64,000 bases of DNA, taken from positions 1 through 64,000 of the forward strand of contig NZ_JARVRF010000024.1 of NCBI RefSeq assembly GCF_030209835.1. The letters run 5' to 3'. This document shows positions 26,729 to 34,711 of the stretch, piece after piece. Within the stretch, counting starts at the first letter, position 1. Each line of letters begins with the position of its first letter. The notes beneath the pieces are model-generated. The model did not search any database. It was not told the DNA's origin and saw only the letters and a list, made by a program, of their open reading frames with translations. Source of the DNA: Arthrobacter sp. efr-133-R2A-120. Lineage in GTDB: Bacteria > Actinomycetota > Actinomycetes > Actinomycetales > Micrococcaceae. The translations under genes were made by a program, and so were the position numbers.

Positions 26729-27987
26729 GCCAGACGCACAAGCTGGCGGCCGCCTTCGAACATTCGGCCGGTTCTCTGCCCGACTTGCCTGGGGCGGACT
26801 TTTTCGACTTCGAATCTCTCCTCAGCGTCCAGGAACAGCGTAAGCTCAACGAACTCCGGGAATTCCTGGCCACGGAAATTGCCCCATATGCCAAGGACTG
26901 GTGGGACAAGGCCGAGTTCCCTGCGCACATCCTGCCCAAGCTTGCGGCCCTTCGCTTGAGCACCCCCACGCACCGCGGTTACAGCAACCTGTTCGCAGGG
27001 CTCGTGATCGCGGAAATGACCCGCGTGGACACCTCCATTGCCACGTTCTTCATGGTCCACCACGACCTTTTCATCGAGGCGCTCTACGAGTTCGGCTCCA
27101 AGGACCAGCAGGACCGCTACCTGGACGACGCCTCCAATCTGCGGACCACCGGAGCTTTTGCGCTCACGGAACCGGATCACGGTTCCGACGTGGCCGGTGG
27201 CCTGCAGACGGTGGCCCGCCGGGTCAGCGGAGGAGCCGACGACGGCGGCGACTACTGGGTGCTGAACGGCGCCAAGCGTTGGATCGGCAACGGGACGTTT
27301 TGCGACCATGTACTGGTCTGGGCGCGGGACGAAGTCGACGGCGCTATTCGCGGCTTCATTGTGGACGGCACGCTGCCCGGGGTGACCCGCACCAAGATCG
27401 AGAACAAGATCGCCCTCCGCACCGTCCAAAACGCCGACATTGTCCTCAAGGACGTCCGGATCGCGGAGGCGGATCGTTTTTCCGGAATCAACAGCTTCGC
27501 CGACACCAACCACCTGCTGCGTGGATCGAGGCTCATGGTCGCTTGGCAGGCCGTAGGGCAGCAGTTGGCGGCGTTCGACGTCGCCCGGAAGTACGCGCTC
27601 GAACGGCAGCAGTTCGGCCGCCCGCTCGCGAAGTTCCAGCTCATCCAGCAGCAATTGGTGGACATGCTCGGAAATGCCGTGGCCAGCATGGGCATGATGG
27701 TGCGCATCGCACAGCTGCAGGAGGACATCTACACGGACAGCAAGGGAGTGCGGCACGGCGGAGCCCAAATGTCCCAGGTGGCCCTGGCCAAGGCTTACTG
27801 CAGCGCCCGGATGCGCGAAACGGTGGCGATGGGCCGGTCCATCCTGGGCGGGAACGGCATCGTGACCGATTACCGGATGGCTAAAATCTTTGCCGATGCC
27901 GAGGCGATCTACACCTACGAAGGATCGTTCGAGATCAACTCGCTCATCGTGGGCCGGGCCGTGACAGGCGTTTCCGCGATCGTTTGA
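26725..27987 (+). CDS. Acyl-CoA dehydrogenase, glutaryl-CoA dehydrogenase-like
   Basis: A 420-residue flavoprotein (GTG start overlapping the SDR stop as GTGA). Conserved parts: [15 protein letters not shown] for substrate and [44 protein letters not shown], and [20 protein letters not shown] near residue 397, whose Glu is the catalytic base in the glutaryl-CoA dehydrogenase-type position. The enzyme desaturates an acyl-CoA and passes electrons to ETF. No ETF, thioesterase or CoA ligase is nearby, so the exact substrate is open. Confidence 0.92.
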   Translation: MSQTHKLAAAFEHSAGSLPDLPGADFFDFESLLSVQEQRKLNELREFLATEIAPYAKDWWDKAEFPAHILPKLAALRLSTPTHRGYSNLFAGLVIAEMTRVDTSIATFFMVHHDLFIEALYEFGSKDQQDRYLDDASNLRTTGAFALTEPDHGSDVAGGLQTVARRVSGGADDGGDYWVLNGAKRWIGNGTFCDHVLVWARDEVDGAIRGFIVDGTLPGVTRTKIENKIALRTVQNADIVLKDVRIAEADRFSGINSFADTNHLLRGSRLMVAWQAVGQQLAAFDVARKYALERQQFGRPLAKFQLIQQQLVDMLGNAVASMGMMVRIAQLQEDIYTDSKGVRHGGAQMSQVALAKAYCSARMRETVAMGRSILGGNGIVTDYRMAKIFADAEAIYTYEGSFEINSLIVGRAVTGVSAIV

Positions 27988-28061
27988 GGGGGCGCGCGGG
28001 ACCTCGCTGAGACCGGGACCGCGGCGCCGGTCCGGGCCGGGCGCGCTGCCGAGCGAGCCAT

Positions 28062-28120
28062 ACCGGAGCTTGTTTCCCGTACCGGAGCTTGAAGCGCGGC
28101 GATGGGAAACAAGCCCCGGT
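28062..28120. repeat. Inverted repeat between acyl-CoA dehydrogenase and the mutarotase gene
   Basis: ACCGGAGCTTGTTTCCC (28062-28078) and GGGAAACAAGCCCCGGT (28104-28120) match in 16 of 17 positions. ACCGGAGCTTG is also repeated directly at 28081-28091. It lies between convergent genes; a terminator role is possible, and the direct copy suggests a duplicated element. Confidence 0.6.
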
Positions 28121-28134
28121 CTGAGCCTGGGGCC

Positions 28135-28467
28135 TCAACCCCCGGACAATTGGTCCTCGAGATTGAAGATTTCCGTGAGCTGGACGAATCCTTGGTCGGG
28201 TGCCCGTGCGTCGTCTTCGAATAGCAGTGCCATTTCCGCCTGCCAGCGGGCATTCACATCAGTCAGCGCCATACGGGCCCGCGCCGCATCGAAATCGTCG
28301 CATTCCACGTAGCCCACCAGCAGCCCGTCGTCGGCCAGGAACAACGAATAGTTGTTCCAGCCGGCTGCCTTGAGTTCACGGAGCATCTCCGGCCACACAG
28401 CCGCATGGCGGCGCCGGTACTCGGGAATCCGGCTGGGTTTGACCGAGGAGCGGAAACAGACGCGCAT
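28135..28467 (-). CDS. L-rhamnose mutarotase family (RhaM/YiiL-like)
   Basis: A 110-residue small dimeric-type protein of the RhaM family, which interconverts alpha and beta anomers of L-rhamnose or similar sugars. The catalytic His is in RRHAAVWPEML near residue 20, with AGWNNYSLFL and GYVECDDF following, all family signatures. GGAGAATCCAC precedes the ATG at 28467; a longer reading to 28512 lacks a ribosome site. It follows the MHS transporter gene by 67 bp on the same strand and belongs to the LacI-type regulon. Here the sugar need not be rhamnose, as no rhamnose isomerase or kinase gene is present. Confidence 0.88.
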   Translation of the reverse strand: MRVCFRSSVKPSRIPEYRRRHAAVWPEMLRELKAAGWNNYSLFLADDGLLVGYVECDDFDAARARMALTDVNARWQAEMALLFEDDARAPDQGFVQLTEIFNLEDQLSGG

Positions 28468-28533
28468 GTGGATTCTCCAAACTTCATGAATCGTTTCATT
28501 CGATGAGCGCAAAGTCGTTGCAAATCGCGCGGC

Positions 28534-29928
28534 TTACCGGGTGCCGGCCCGGAGCTGGCGGTATTCTTCGCGGGGAACCGGCGTCGCGTCCGGCGTGCCC
28601 AGCTGATTGAGGGGGATGCGGTACGTTTCCCGCGCCGACCAGGCGGCCACAGCGCCGATGATACAGATTCCGAAGCAGATGGACCCGATGATGAGCGGTA
28701 CATTCGCGGACCCCGGTGGGGCGATCGCCGTGAAGATACTCGGAAGGAACGCGGTGATGACGAGGCCGATGTTCTGCGAGATGGCGAATCCCGTGACGCG
28801 GGTGCGGGCGGGGAAGAGCTCCTGGAAATAGCTGGCGAACGTTGCATTCCAGACCTGATAGAGCGTGCCCCACATGAGGATCGAGAGGATGATCGTGAGC
28901 AGTACATTGTTCTGGCTGACTGCGTACAGGTACGCGTAAGCCAGCACGCCGGAGCTCAACGAGCCGAAGATCATCAATGGCCGGCGGCCGAACCGGTCCG
29001 ACAGATCTCCGAACAACGGGATGAGGGCCAGTGCGACGACGTTGGCCAGGACCGGGATCCAGAGGTAGACGGTGGTGCTCATGCCGACGCCGTATCCCGG
29101 CTGGGTAGCGTATGCCGCACCGAAGACTGCCACGGTGACTCCGACGACGTTGACCAGGGTCATGCAGACTGCGCGCAGCACGTCGAGACCGCTTTCCCGC
29201 AGCACGCGGACGATCGGCATCTTCGGGATCTCTTGGTGCGCCTTTTCTTCGGTGAAGATGGGGGTTTCTTCAACCCGGCGGCGGATCATGTACCCGGCGA
29301 ACACCACGAGGGCGCTGAGGAGGAACGGAATGCGCCAGCCCCAGGATTTGAACGATTCACTGGAGAGCATGGCAGAGAGCGGAAGAAAGACCGCGGCGGC
29401 GATAATCTGTCCGGCCTGGGTGCCCTGGAGCGCGAAGCTTGCGTAGAACCCCCGACGGCCGAAAGGCGCATGCTCCACGATCATGGCGCTGGCGCCGCTC
29501 AGTTCGCCGGCCACGGCAAAGCCCTGGATGAGCCGGACGGCAACCAGCAAGACGGGTGCCAGAAGGCCGACTTGACCGTAAGTGGGCAACAGTGCGACGG
29601 CGAAGGTCGACGCGCCCATCATCAGCATGGCCAGGACCAAAACGTTCTTCCGGCCATGCTTGTCGCCCCACTGTCCGAGGACGAATGCACCAATCGGGCG
29701 GGCAATGTAGCCCACGGCGTACGTGCCAAGCGAAGCGATCAGCGCCACGGTCGGATTTCCGGCGGGGAAGAAAACGCCGGGAAAGACCAATGCAGCGGCC
29801 TGTGCATAGATGAACCAGTCGTAGTACTCGAGGGCGCTGCCGATCCAGCCGCTGGCTGCCGCTTTCCTCGTGGTGCTGGACTGTCGCGGTTCGATTGAAC
29901 TTCGCTGCCTACTCGCGTCGATCTTCAT
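28534..29928 (-). CDS. MHS-family (metabolite:H+ symporter) MFS transporter
   Basis: A 464-residue permease with twelve predicted helices. The N-terminus GSALEYYDWFIYAQAAALVF and GYIARPIGAFVLGQWGDKHG show the MHS signature, and LIQGFAVAGELSGASAMIVE the second conserved block. MHS proteins import organic acids, shikimate-like compounds or betaines with protons. The start at 29928 is set by AAGGAGGACAAT; two LacI operators lie 113-148 bp upstream. As first gene with rhaM it should import the cluster's substrate. The protein has an unusually basic N-terminal tail of about 30 residues. Confidence 0.9.
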   Translation of the reverse strand: MKIDASRQRSSIEPRQSSTTRKAAASGWIGSALEYYDWFIYAQAAALVFPGVFFPAGNPTVALIASLGTYAVGYIARPIGAFVLGQWGDKHGRKNVLVLAMLMMGASTFAVALLPTYGQVGLLAPVLLVAVRLIQGFAVAGELSGASAMIVEHAPFGRRGFYASFALQGTQAGQIIAAAVFLPLSAMLSSESFKSWGWRIPFLLSALVVFAGYMIRRRVEETPIFTEEKAHQEIPKMPIVRVLRESGLDVLRAVCMTLVNVVGVTVAVFGAAYATQPGYGVGMSTTVYLWIPVLANVVALALIPLFGDLSDRFGRRPLMIFGSLSSGVLAYAYLYAVSQNNVLLTIILSILMWGTLYQVWNATFASYFQELFPARTRVTGFAISQNIGLVITAFLPSIFTAIAPPGSANVPLIIGSICFGICIIGAVAAWSARETYRIPLNQLGTPDATPVPREEYRQLRAGTR

Positions 29929-30040
29929 ATTGTCCTCCTTTGGACAAGTCGTTGGGGCCACTGGAAGGGCCTTCCCGTCTTTGGGTGTGGTTTCCAGTAG
30001 GAGGGCGGCGCCATCGCAAGGATCGGACTGAACTTCCGCT

Positions 30041-30057
30041 TGGTATGCGCTTTCCCA
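30041..30057. promoter_or_regulatory. LacI-type operator 1 of the MHS transporter operon
   Basis: TGGTATGCGCTTTCCCA fits the cluster consensus TGG-AAGCGCTT-CCA, a partial palindrome centred on GCGC at 30047-30050. The next operator is centred 19 bp away, roughly two helical turns. Confidence 0.75.
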
Positions 30058-30059
30058 TC

Positions 30060-30075
30060 TGGTAAGCGCTTTCCA
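30060..30075. promoter_or_regulatory. LacI-type operator 2 of the MHS transporter operon
   Basis: TGGTAAGCGCTTTCCA is a near-perfect 16-base palindrome centred on GCGC. It stands beside operator 1 and has the same sequence as the operator at 36881. The 265-bp gap that holds both has no coding frame. Confidence 0.8.
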
Positions 30076-30193
30076 TAAGACACCCGCGCGGCCCCGCTGT
30101 CAAGGTTAAGTTGTTGTGCAGGTCACAATGGCGGGGGACTCTCGGCCCACCGCGAACCTGCTTCCTATGTGGAGCCGCCGCGAACCCCAGGAA

Positions 30194-31252
30194 CTAGGAC
30201 GAACCCGTGCTCCTGCGGAGGGTGACGCTGCCCGCGACGGCCGCCGGACCGCCGTCGTCGGAAAGGGTCGCAATGGTTGCCAGCCGTCCGATTTCCTCCA
30301 GCGGCAGGCTCACGGTGGAGAGCGCCGGCCGGAAGTCCCGGAGCCATTGGATGTCGTCGAATCCTGCGAGGCTGGCGTCGTGGGGGATCCTGAGCCCCTG
30401 GTCCCTCAACGCGGCTGCAACCCCGATGGCCATGACATCGTTGGTCGCGAAGATGCACAAGCGCGGTTCCGGTACCGGCTGGCCGGAGGCCTTGATCCGC
30501 CAGGCAAGCTCAATACCGGCGTCGAAGCCGCCGTTCCGGTTGAACGGGACGTGCACAACATCCGCGGCTGGCTGCCCGGCGTCGGACAAGCCTCGTTGGA
30601 ATCCCGTGACGCGCTCATCCGAAGTGGTCAGCCCCTCTGGACCGGCCACAATGACGAACGGCCCTTTGTGGGTGCGCGCCAGATCCCGCGCCAGATCCCG
30701 CGCAAGTTGTTCGTTCGGGACGGCGATCGTGCGGTAGTTGTCCGTTTCGGCCACGCCCAGAATCGCTTGCCCGACGACGCCCACGCGCCCGCCGTTGCGG
30801 CAGTAGCGGTCCAGTTCGGCGGCTAGCTCGGTGTTCGCGCGGGCGTCTTCGGAGCGTGTTGAACGCGATCCTGCGATGACGATCGACTCGGCCCGCCGTG
30901 CAGCGAAAGCGGCGACGGCTTCCTTCTCTTCAGCGGGTGTGCCGTTGGTGGTGGCGAGCAGCACCATGCGGCGCTCTTGCCGTGCTGCGGCCTGGACGCC
31001 TTGCGCTATGGCGGAAAAATATGGGTCCGCGATGTCATGGACGATCAGGCCAATGAGCCCCGTGCTGGATTTCGCCAACGCCTGGGCCTGGGCGTTCGCG
31101 ATGTAGCCCAGGGTGTCGGCCGCCTGCCGGACGCGCTCGGCGATTTCCGGGGCGGGCGTCCTCGCGGAACCATTGAGCACCCGGGAGGCGGTGGCGGGGG
31201 AGACGCCGGCCAGTTTGGCCACTTCGGACAGCGTGCTTGCAGTCACGGACAA
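30194..31252 (-). CDS. LacI-family transcriptional regulator
   Basis: A 352-residue repressor. The helix-turn-helix is near residues 7-28 (LSEVAKLAGVSPATASRVLN), with the hinge YIANAQAQALAKSSTG; the periplasmic-binding-like sensor follows (ANDVMAIGVA... region near residue 270 is FATNDVMAIGVAAALRDQG). It sits between two operons that carry TGG-AAGCGCTT-CCA operators and is divergent from the Gfo/Idh operon across 163 bp that contain two of these, so it probably regulates both and itself. The operator form (half-site GGTAAGCG or GGGAAAGCG) is typical for LacI proteins with the VSPATASRVL recognition helix. The inducer is unknown. Confidence 0.92.
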   Translation of the reverse strand: MSVTASTLSEVAKLAGVSPATASRVLNGSARTPAPEIAERVRQAADTLGYIANAQAQALAKSSTGLIGLIVHDIADPYFSAIAQGVQAAARQERRMVLLATTNGTPAEEKEAVAAFAARRAESIVIAGSRSTRSEDARANTELAAELDRYCRNGGRVGVVGQAILGVAETDNYRTIAVPNEQLARDLARDLARTHKGPFVIVAGPEGLTTSDERVTGFQRGLSDAGQPAADVVHVPFNRNGGFDAGIELAWRIKASGQPVPEPRLCIFATNDVMAIGVAAALRDQGLRIPHDASLAGFDDIQWLRDFRPALSTVSLPLEEIGRLATIATLSDDGGPAAVAGSVTLRRSTGSS

Positions 31253-31318
31253 CTCCTCTTCAAAGCCTCAGTCTCGGGCACTTCCAGCGACATCCGATTA
31301 TTGCAGTCCTAACTGGCC

Positions 31319-31336
31319 TTGGGAAAGCGATTGCCA
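31319..31336. promoter_or_regulatory. LacI-type operator 3 (lacI / Gfo-Idh divergent region)
   Basis: TTGGGAAAGCGATTGCCA contains the half-site GGGAAAGCG and the imperfect mate ATTGCC. It is centred 48 bp from operator 4, in the short divergent region of the LacI gene and the Gfo/Idh operon, suggesting both are controlled here. Confidence 0.6.
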
Positions 31337-31367
31337 GACCCGTGGTGGCGTGTCATCATGAATGCAT

Positions 31368-31385
31368 TGGGAATGCGCTTTCCCA
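31368..31385. promoter_or_regulatory. LacI-type operator 4 of the Gfo/Idh operon
   Basis: TGGGAATGCGCTTTCCCA is an 18-base near-palindrome, one of the best copies in the window. It is 30 bp before the ATG at 31416, so a bound repressor would cover the promoter or the transcription start. Confidence 0.78.
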
Positions 31386-31415
31386 CCTCATTACTTTCCA
31401 CCTGAAGAAGGACTC

Positions 31416-32585
31416 ATGGGCTACGAAACAAAGACGATCCGAATCGCCATGAACGGCATCACCGGGCGGATGGGTTACCGCCAGCACTTGCTGCGTTCCA
31501 TCCTCCCCATCCGCGACGCCGGGGGCTTCACCTTGGCAGACGGGACCCGCGTCCAGGTCGAACCGATCCTGGTCGGCCGCAACGAGGCGAAGATCCGGGA
31601 ACTGGCCGAACTCCACAAGGTCTCCGAGTGGTCCACCGACCTCGACGCGGTCATCAACGACCCCACCGTCGACGTCGTTTTCGATGCGTCGATGACGAGC
31701 CTCCGCGCGGCGACGCTGAAGAAGGCCATGCGCGCCGGAAAGCACATCTTCACCGAAAAGCCGACGGCGGAGACACTCGAGGAAGCCATCGAGCTGGCCC
31801 GCATCGGCAAGGAATCCGGCGTCACGGCCGGTGTGGTGCACGACAAGCTGTACCTGCCGGGCCTGGTCAAGCTGCGCCGCCTCGTGGACGAAGGCTTCTT
31901 CGGCCGCATCCTCTCGATCCGCGGAGAATTCGGCTATTGGGTGTTCGAAGGCGACGTCCAGGCAGCGCAGCGTCCGTCGTGGAACTACCGCAAGGAGGAC
32001 GGCGGCGGCATGACAACGGACATGTTCTGCCACTGGAACTATGTCCTTGAAGGCATCATCGGCAAGGTCAAGAGCGTCAACGCCAAGACCGCCACCCACA
32101 TCCCGACCCGTTGGGACGAACAGGGCAAGGAATACAAGGCCACTGCCGACGACGCCTCTTACGGCATCTTCGAGCTTGAGACCCCGGGCGGGGACGACGT
32201 CGTCGGGCAGATCAACTCCTCCTGGGCCGTCCGCGTCTACCGCGACGAACTCGTGGAGTTCCAGGTCGACGGCACGCACGGCTCCGCCGTCGCGGGCTTG
32301 AACAAGTGCGTCGCGCAGCAGCGCGCCCACACACCCAAGCCCGTCTGGAACCCGGACCTGCCCGTCACCGAGTCCTTCCGCAGCCAGTGGCAGGAAGTTC
32401 CCGCGAACGCCGATCTGGACAACGGCTTCAAGTTGCAGTGGGAAGAATTCCTGCGCGACGTCGTCGCCGGCCGGGAACACCGCTTCGGCCTGCTTTCCGC
32501 CGCCCGCGGCGTGCAGCTCGCCGAACTCGGCCTGCAGTCCTCGGACGAGCGCCGCACCATCGACATCCCGGAGATCGTGCTCTGA
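31416..32585 (+). CDS. Gfo/Idh/MocA-family oxidoreductase of the LacI regulon
   Basis: A 389-residue dehydrogenase. The N-terminal nucleotide loop is unusual: NGITGRMGYRQHLLRS, more like DapB than the usual GxGxxG. Then VVFDASMTSLRAA, the Lys-Pro motif FTEKPTAETL, and the catalytic region GGGMTTDMFCHWNYV with Asp and His. The start at 31416 has GAAGAAGGACTC upstream; a reading from 31362 would include operator sequence and has no ribosome site. It overlaps the next gene by one base (TGATG). Probably oxidises a sugar, sugar acid or cyclitol imported by the MHS transporter. Confidence 0.92.
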   Translation: MGYETKTIRIAMNGITGRMGYRQHLLRSILPIRDAGGFTLADGTRVQVEPILVGRNEAKIRELAELHKVSEWSTDLDAVINDPTVDVVFDASMTSLRAATLKKAMRAGKHIFTEKPTAETLEEAIELARIGKESGVTAGVVHDKLYLPGLVKLRRLVDEGFFGRILSIRGEFGYWVFEGDVQAAQRPSWNYRKEDGGGMTTDMFCHWNYVLEGIIGKVKSVNAKTATHIPTRWDEQGKEYKATADDASYGIFELETPGGDDVVGQINSSWAVRVYRDELVEFQVDGTHGSAVAGLNKCVAQQRAHTPKPVWNPDLPVTESFRSQWQEVPANADLDNGFKLQWEEFLRDVVAGREHRFGLLSAARGVQLAELGLQSSDERRTIDIPEIVL

Positions 32586-33799
32586 TGACTTCCCTCCTTC
32601 TTCCAAACCACGACGGCGGAACCCGCCTCTACAAGGTGCAGCCGGCCACGTCGTGGGCCAGGCCGACAGCGCCTTTGACGTCCCGGCGCGCCTACGCCGC
32701 GGCGCACGTGATCCCCGAAGCGACGGCCGACAACACCCCTGGCGCCCCCGTGCGCTTGGACTGGGCCGCCACCATGGCGTACCGGCACGAGCTGTGGTCC
32801 TACGGCCTGGGTGTTGCCGACGCCATGGACACGGCACAGCGCGGCATGGGCCTGGACTGGGCCGCCACCCAGCAGCTCATCAAACGAACCGGCGTCGAAG
32901 CGGCTTCCGTGGTGGTATCCGGCAACGCGGCTACCGCCGGGAAAACCGTCAGGGACCTCGTCTCCTGCGGTGCCGGAACCGACCAGCTGGACCTGGACTC
33001 CGTCCCCGAGGGGCCCGCCGGAATCAAGGCCGTGCTGGACGCGTACCGCGAGCAGATCGCCGTCGTGGGCGAAGCGGGACCCAAGGTCATCATCATGGCG
33101 TCGCGGGCGCTGGCCAAGGTGGCGACGACCCCTGAGGACTATCTGCAGGTCTACTCCTCGCTTCTCAGCGAGGTTGACCAGCCCGTCATCCTGCACTGGC
33201 TCGGGACCATGTTCGACCCCGCCCTGGCCGGCTATTGGGGATCGGACGACGTCGCCGAAGCAACGGAAACCTTCCTTGGCCTGATCCGGGACCACGCGGA
33301 CAAAGTGGACGGAGTGAAGGTCTCGCTGCTCGACGCTTCGCATGAAGTTGCCCTGCGCGCAGCCCTTCCGGAGGGTGTCCGCCTGTACACCGGCGACGAT
33401 TTCAACTACCCGGAACTGATCGACGGCGACGGCGCCCACCACTCGGACGCGTTGTTGGGCATCTTCGCCGCGATCTATCCTGCCGCTTCGGTCGCGCTGC
33501 AGAAGTACGACGCCGGCGACGCCGCGCACGCGCGTGCCATCCTGGACTCCACCCGCGAACTGGGCAAGCACATCTTCAGCGCCCCCACGTTCTACTACAA
33601 GACCGGGATCGCGTTCATGTCCTGGCTCAACGGCAAGCAGCCCGGCTTCCAGATGGTCGGGGGGCTGCATTCCGGCCGCTCCGTGGTCCACCTTGCACGC
33701 ACCTTCGAACTCGCCGACCAAGCCGGGCTCCTGAGCGATCCGGCGCTGGCCGCCTTCCGCATGTCCGACTACCTCCGCATCAATGGAGTGGGCGCATGA
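32585..33799 (+). CDS. DUF993 / dihydrodipicolinate synthase-like protein
   Basis: A 404-residue protein of the DUF993 family, related to class I aldolase-type TIM barrels (dihydrodipicolinate synthase superfamily). ASRALAKVATTPEDYLQVY, VILHWLGTMFDPALAGYWG, then KVSLLDASHEVALR (candidate catalytic Lys at VKVS), and YTGDDFNYPELIDGDG are the conserved blocks. The start ATG overlaps the previous stop by one base and the end overlaps the next start (ATGA). In such clusters it may cleave or rearrange a keto sugar after oxidation. The reaction has not been established for the family, as far as I know. Confidence 0.85.
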   Translation: MTSLLLPNHDGGTRLYKVQPATSWARPTAPLTSRRAYAAAHVIPEATADNTPGAPVRLDWAATMAYRHELWSYGLGVADAMDTAQRGMGLDWAATQQLIKRTGVEAASVVVSGNAATAGKTVRDLVSCGAGTDQLDLDSVPEGPAGIKAVLDAYREQIAVVGEAGPKVIIMASRALAKVATTPEDYLQVYSSLLSEVDQPVILHWLGTMFDPALAGYWGSDDVAEATETFLGLIRDHADKVDGVKVSLLDASHEVALRAALPEGVRLYTGDDFNYPELIDGDGAHHSDALLGIFAAIYPAASVALQKYDAGDAAHARAILDSTRELGKHIFSAPTFYYKTGIAFMSWLNGKQPGFQMVGGLHSGRSVVHLARTFELADQAGLLSDPALAAFRMSDYLRINGVGA

Positions 33800-34653
33800 G
33801 CGACTTTTTGCGATTGTCCGACTTTTCCAGATTGTCACTGAACAGCGCCACCACCAAGAAATGGACGCTCACCGAGGCTGTGGACGGTTGCGTCCGTGCC
33901 GGGATCCCGGCGATCGGGCCGTGGCGGGACATCGTCGCCGACACTGGTCTGGACAAAGCGGCCAAGCTGATCAAGGACGCCGGACTTCGTGTCTCGTCCC
34001 TCTGCCGCGGCGGCTTCCTCACAGCGGCCGACGCCGAAGGGCAGGCAGCCGCTTTGGCGGATAACCGTGCAGCCGTCCTCGAAGCCGTCGCGCTGGATAC
34101 GCAGGAGCTGTTCCTGGTGGTCGGCGGACTCGCCCCGGGAGAGAAGGACGTCGTCGCGGCCCGCCAGCGCGTGGCCGACCGCCTTGAGGACCTGGTGCCC
34201 TTCGCCGTCGAACACGGGGTCCGGCTCGTGCTCGAACCCCTGCACCCGATGTACGCAGCGGACCGGGCTCTCATCTCGACCCTCGGCCAGGCGCTCGACC
34301 TCGCCGCACCCTACGACACGAGGGCGGTCGGCGTCGCCGTCGACACCTTCCATGTGTGGTGGGATCCGGAGCTGAAGAAGCAGATCCAGCGGGCCGGCCG
34401 GGAAAACCGGATCGCTTCCTACCAGGTGTGCGATTTCAACGTCCCCATCGCCGCCGACGCGCTGCTCTCGCGCGGCATGATGGGCGACGGCGTGATCGAC
34501 TTCGCGACGATCGGCGCCTGGGTGCGCGACGCCGGCTACACGGGCGACATCGAAGTGGAGATCTTCAACCGGGACATCTGGGACGCCGACGGCGATTCGG
34601 TCCTGGAAACCATGAAGCAGCGCTACGCGGAACTCGTGCTGCCGTACGCCTAA
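33796..34653 (+). CDS. Sugar phosphate isomerase/epimerase (TIM barrel), LacI regulon
   Basis: A 285-residue xylose-isomerase-like TIM barrel. Metal ligands of the family are recognisable: VLEPLHPMYAADRALISTL (Glu near residue 136), VGVAVDTFHVWWDPE (Asp near 183), YQVCDFNVPI and EVEIFNRDIW (Glu near 254). It starts with SDFLRLSDFSRLSLNSATT, in which the first strand is typical for this branch. Third gene of the operon, coupled to the DUF993 gene by ATGA. It likely isomerises, epimerises or dehydrates the product of the dehydrogenase; substrate unknown. Confidence 0.9.
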   Translation: MSDFLRLSDFSRLSLNSATTKKWTLTEAVDGCVRAGIPAIGPWRDIVADTGLDKAAKLIKDAGLRVSSLCRGGFLTAADAEGQAAALADNRAAVLEAVALDTQELFLVVGGLAPGEKDVVAARQRVADRLEDLVPFAVEHGVRLVLEPLHPMYAADRALISTLGQALDLAAPYDTRAVGVAVDTFHVWWDPELKKQIQRAGRENRIASYQVCDFNVPIAADALLSRGMMGDGVIDFATIGAWVRDAGYTGDIEVEIFNRDIWDADGDSVLETMKQRYAELVLPYA

Positions 34654-34671
34654 CGGCACGGCGGCGGTCTG

Positions 34672-34702
34672 AAGGGCGGGGCACATTGCGTGCCCCGCCC
34701 TT
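34672..34702. terminator. Strong bidirectional hairpin terminator
   Basis: AAGGGCGGGGCAC (34672-34684) pairs perfectly with GTGCCCCGCCCTT (34690-34702) around a 5-base loop, with a T-run at its right and an A/G start at its left. It lies in the 58-bp gap between the convergent isomerase and the Gfo/DUF6807 fusion genes, ending both operons. Confidence 0.85.
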
Positions 34703-34711
34703 TCAGTGTGC

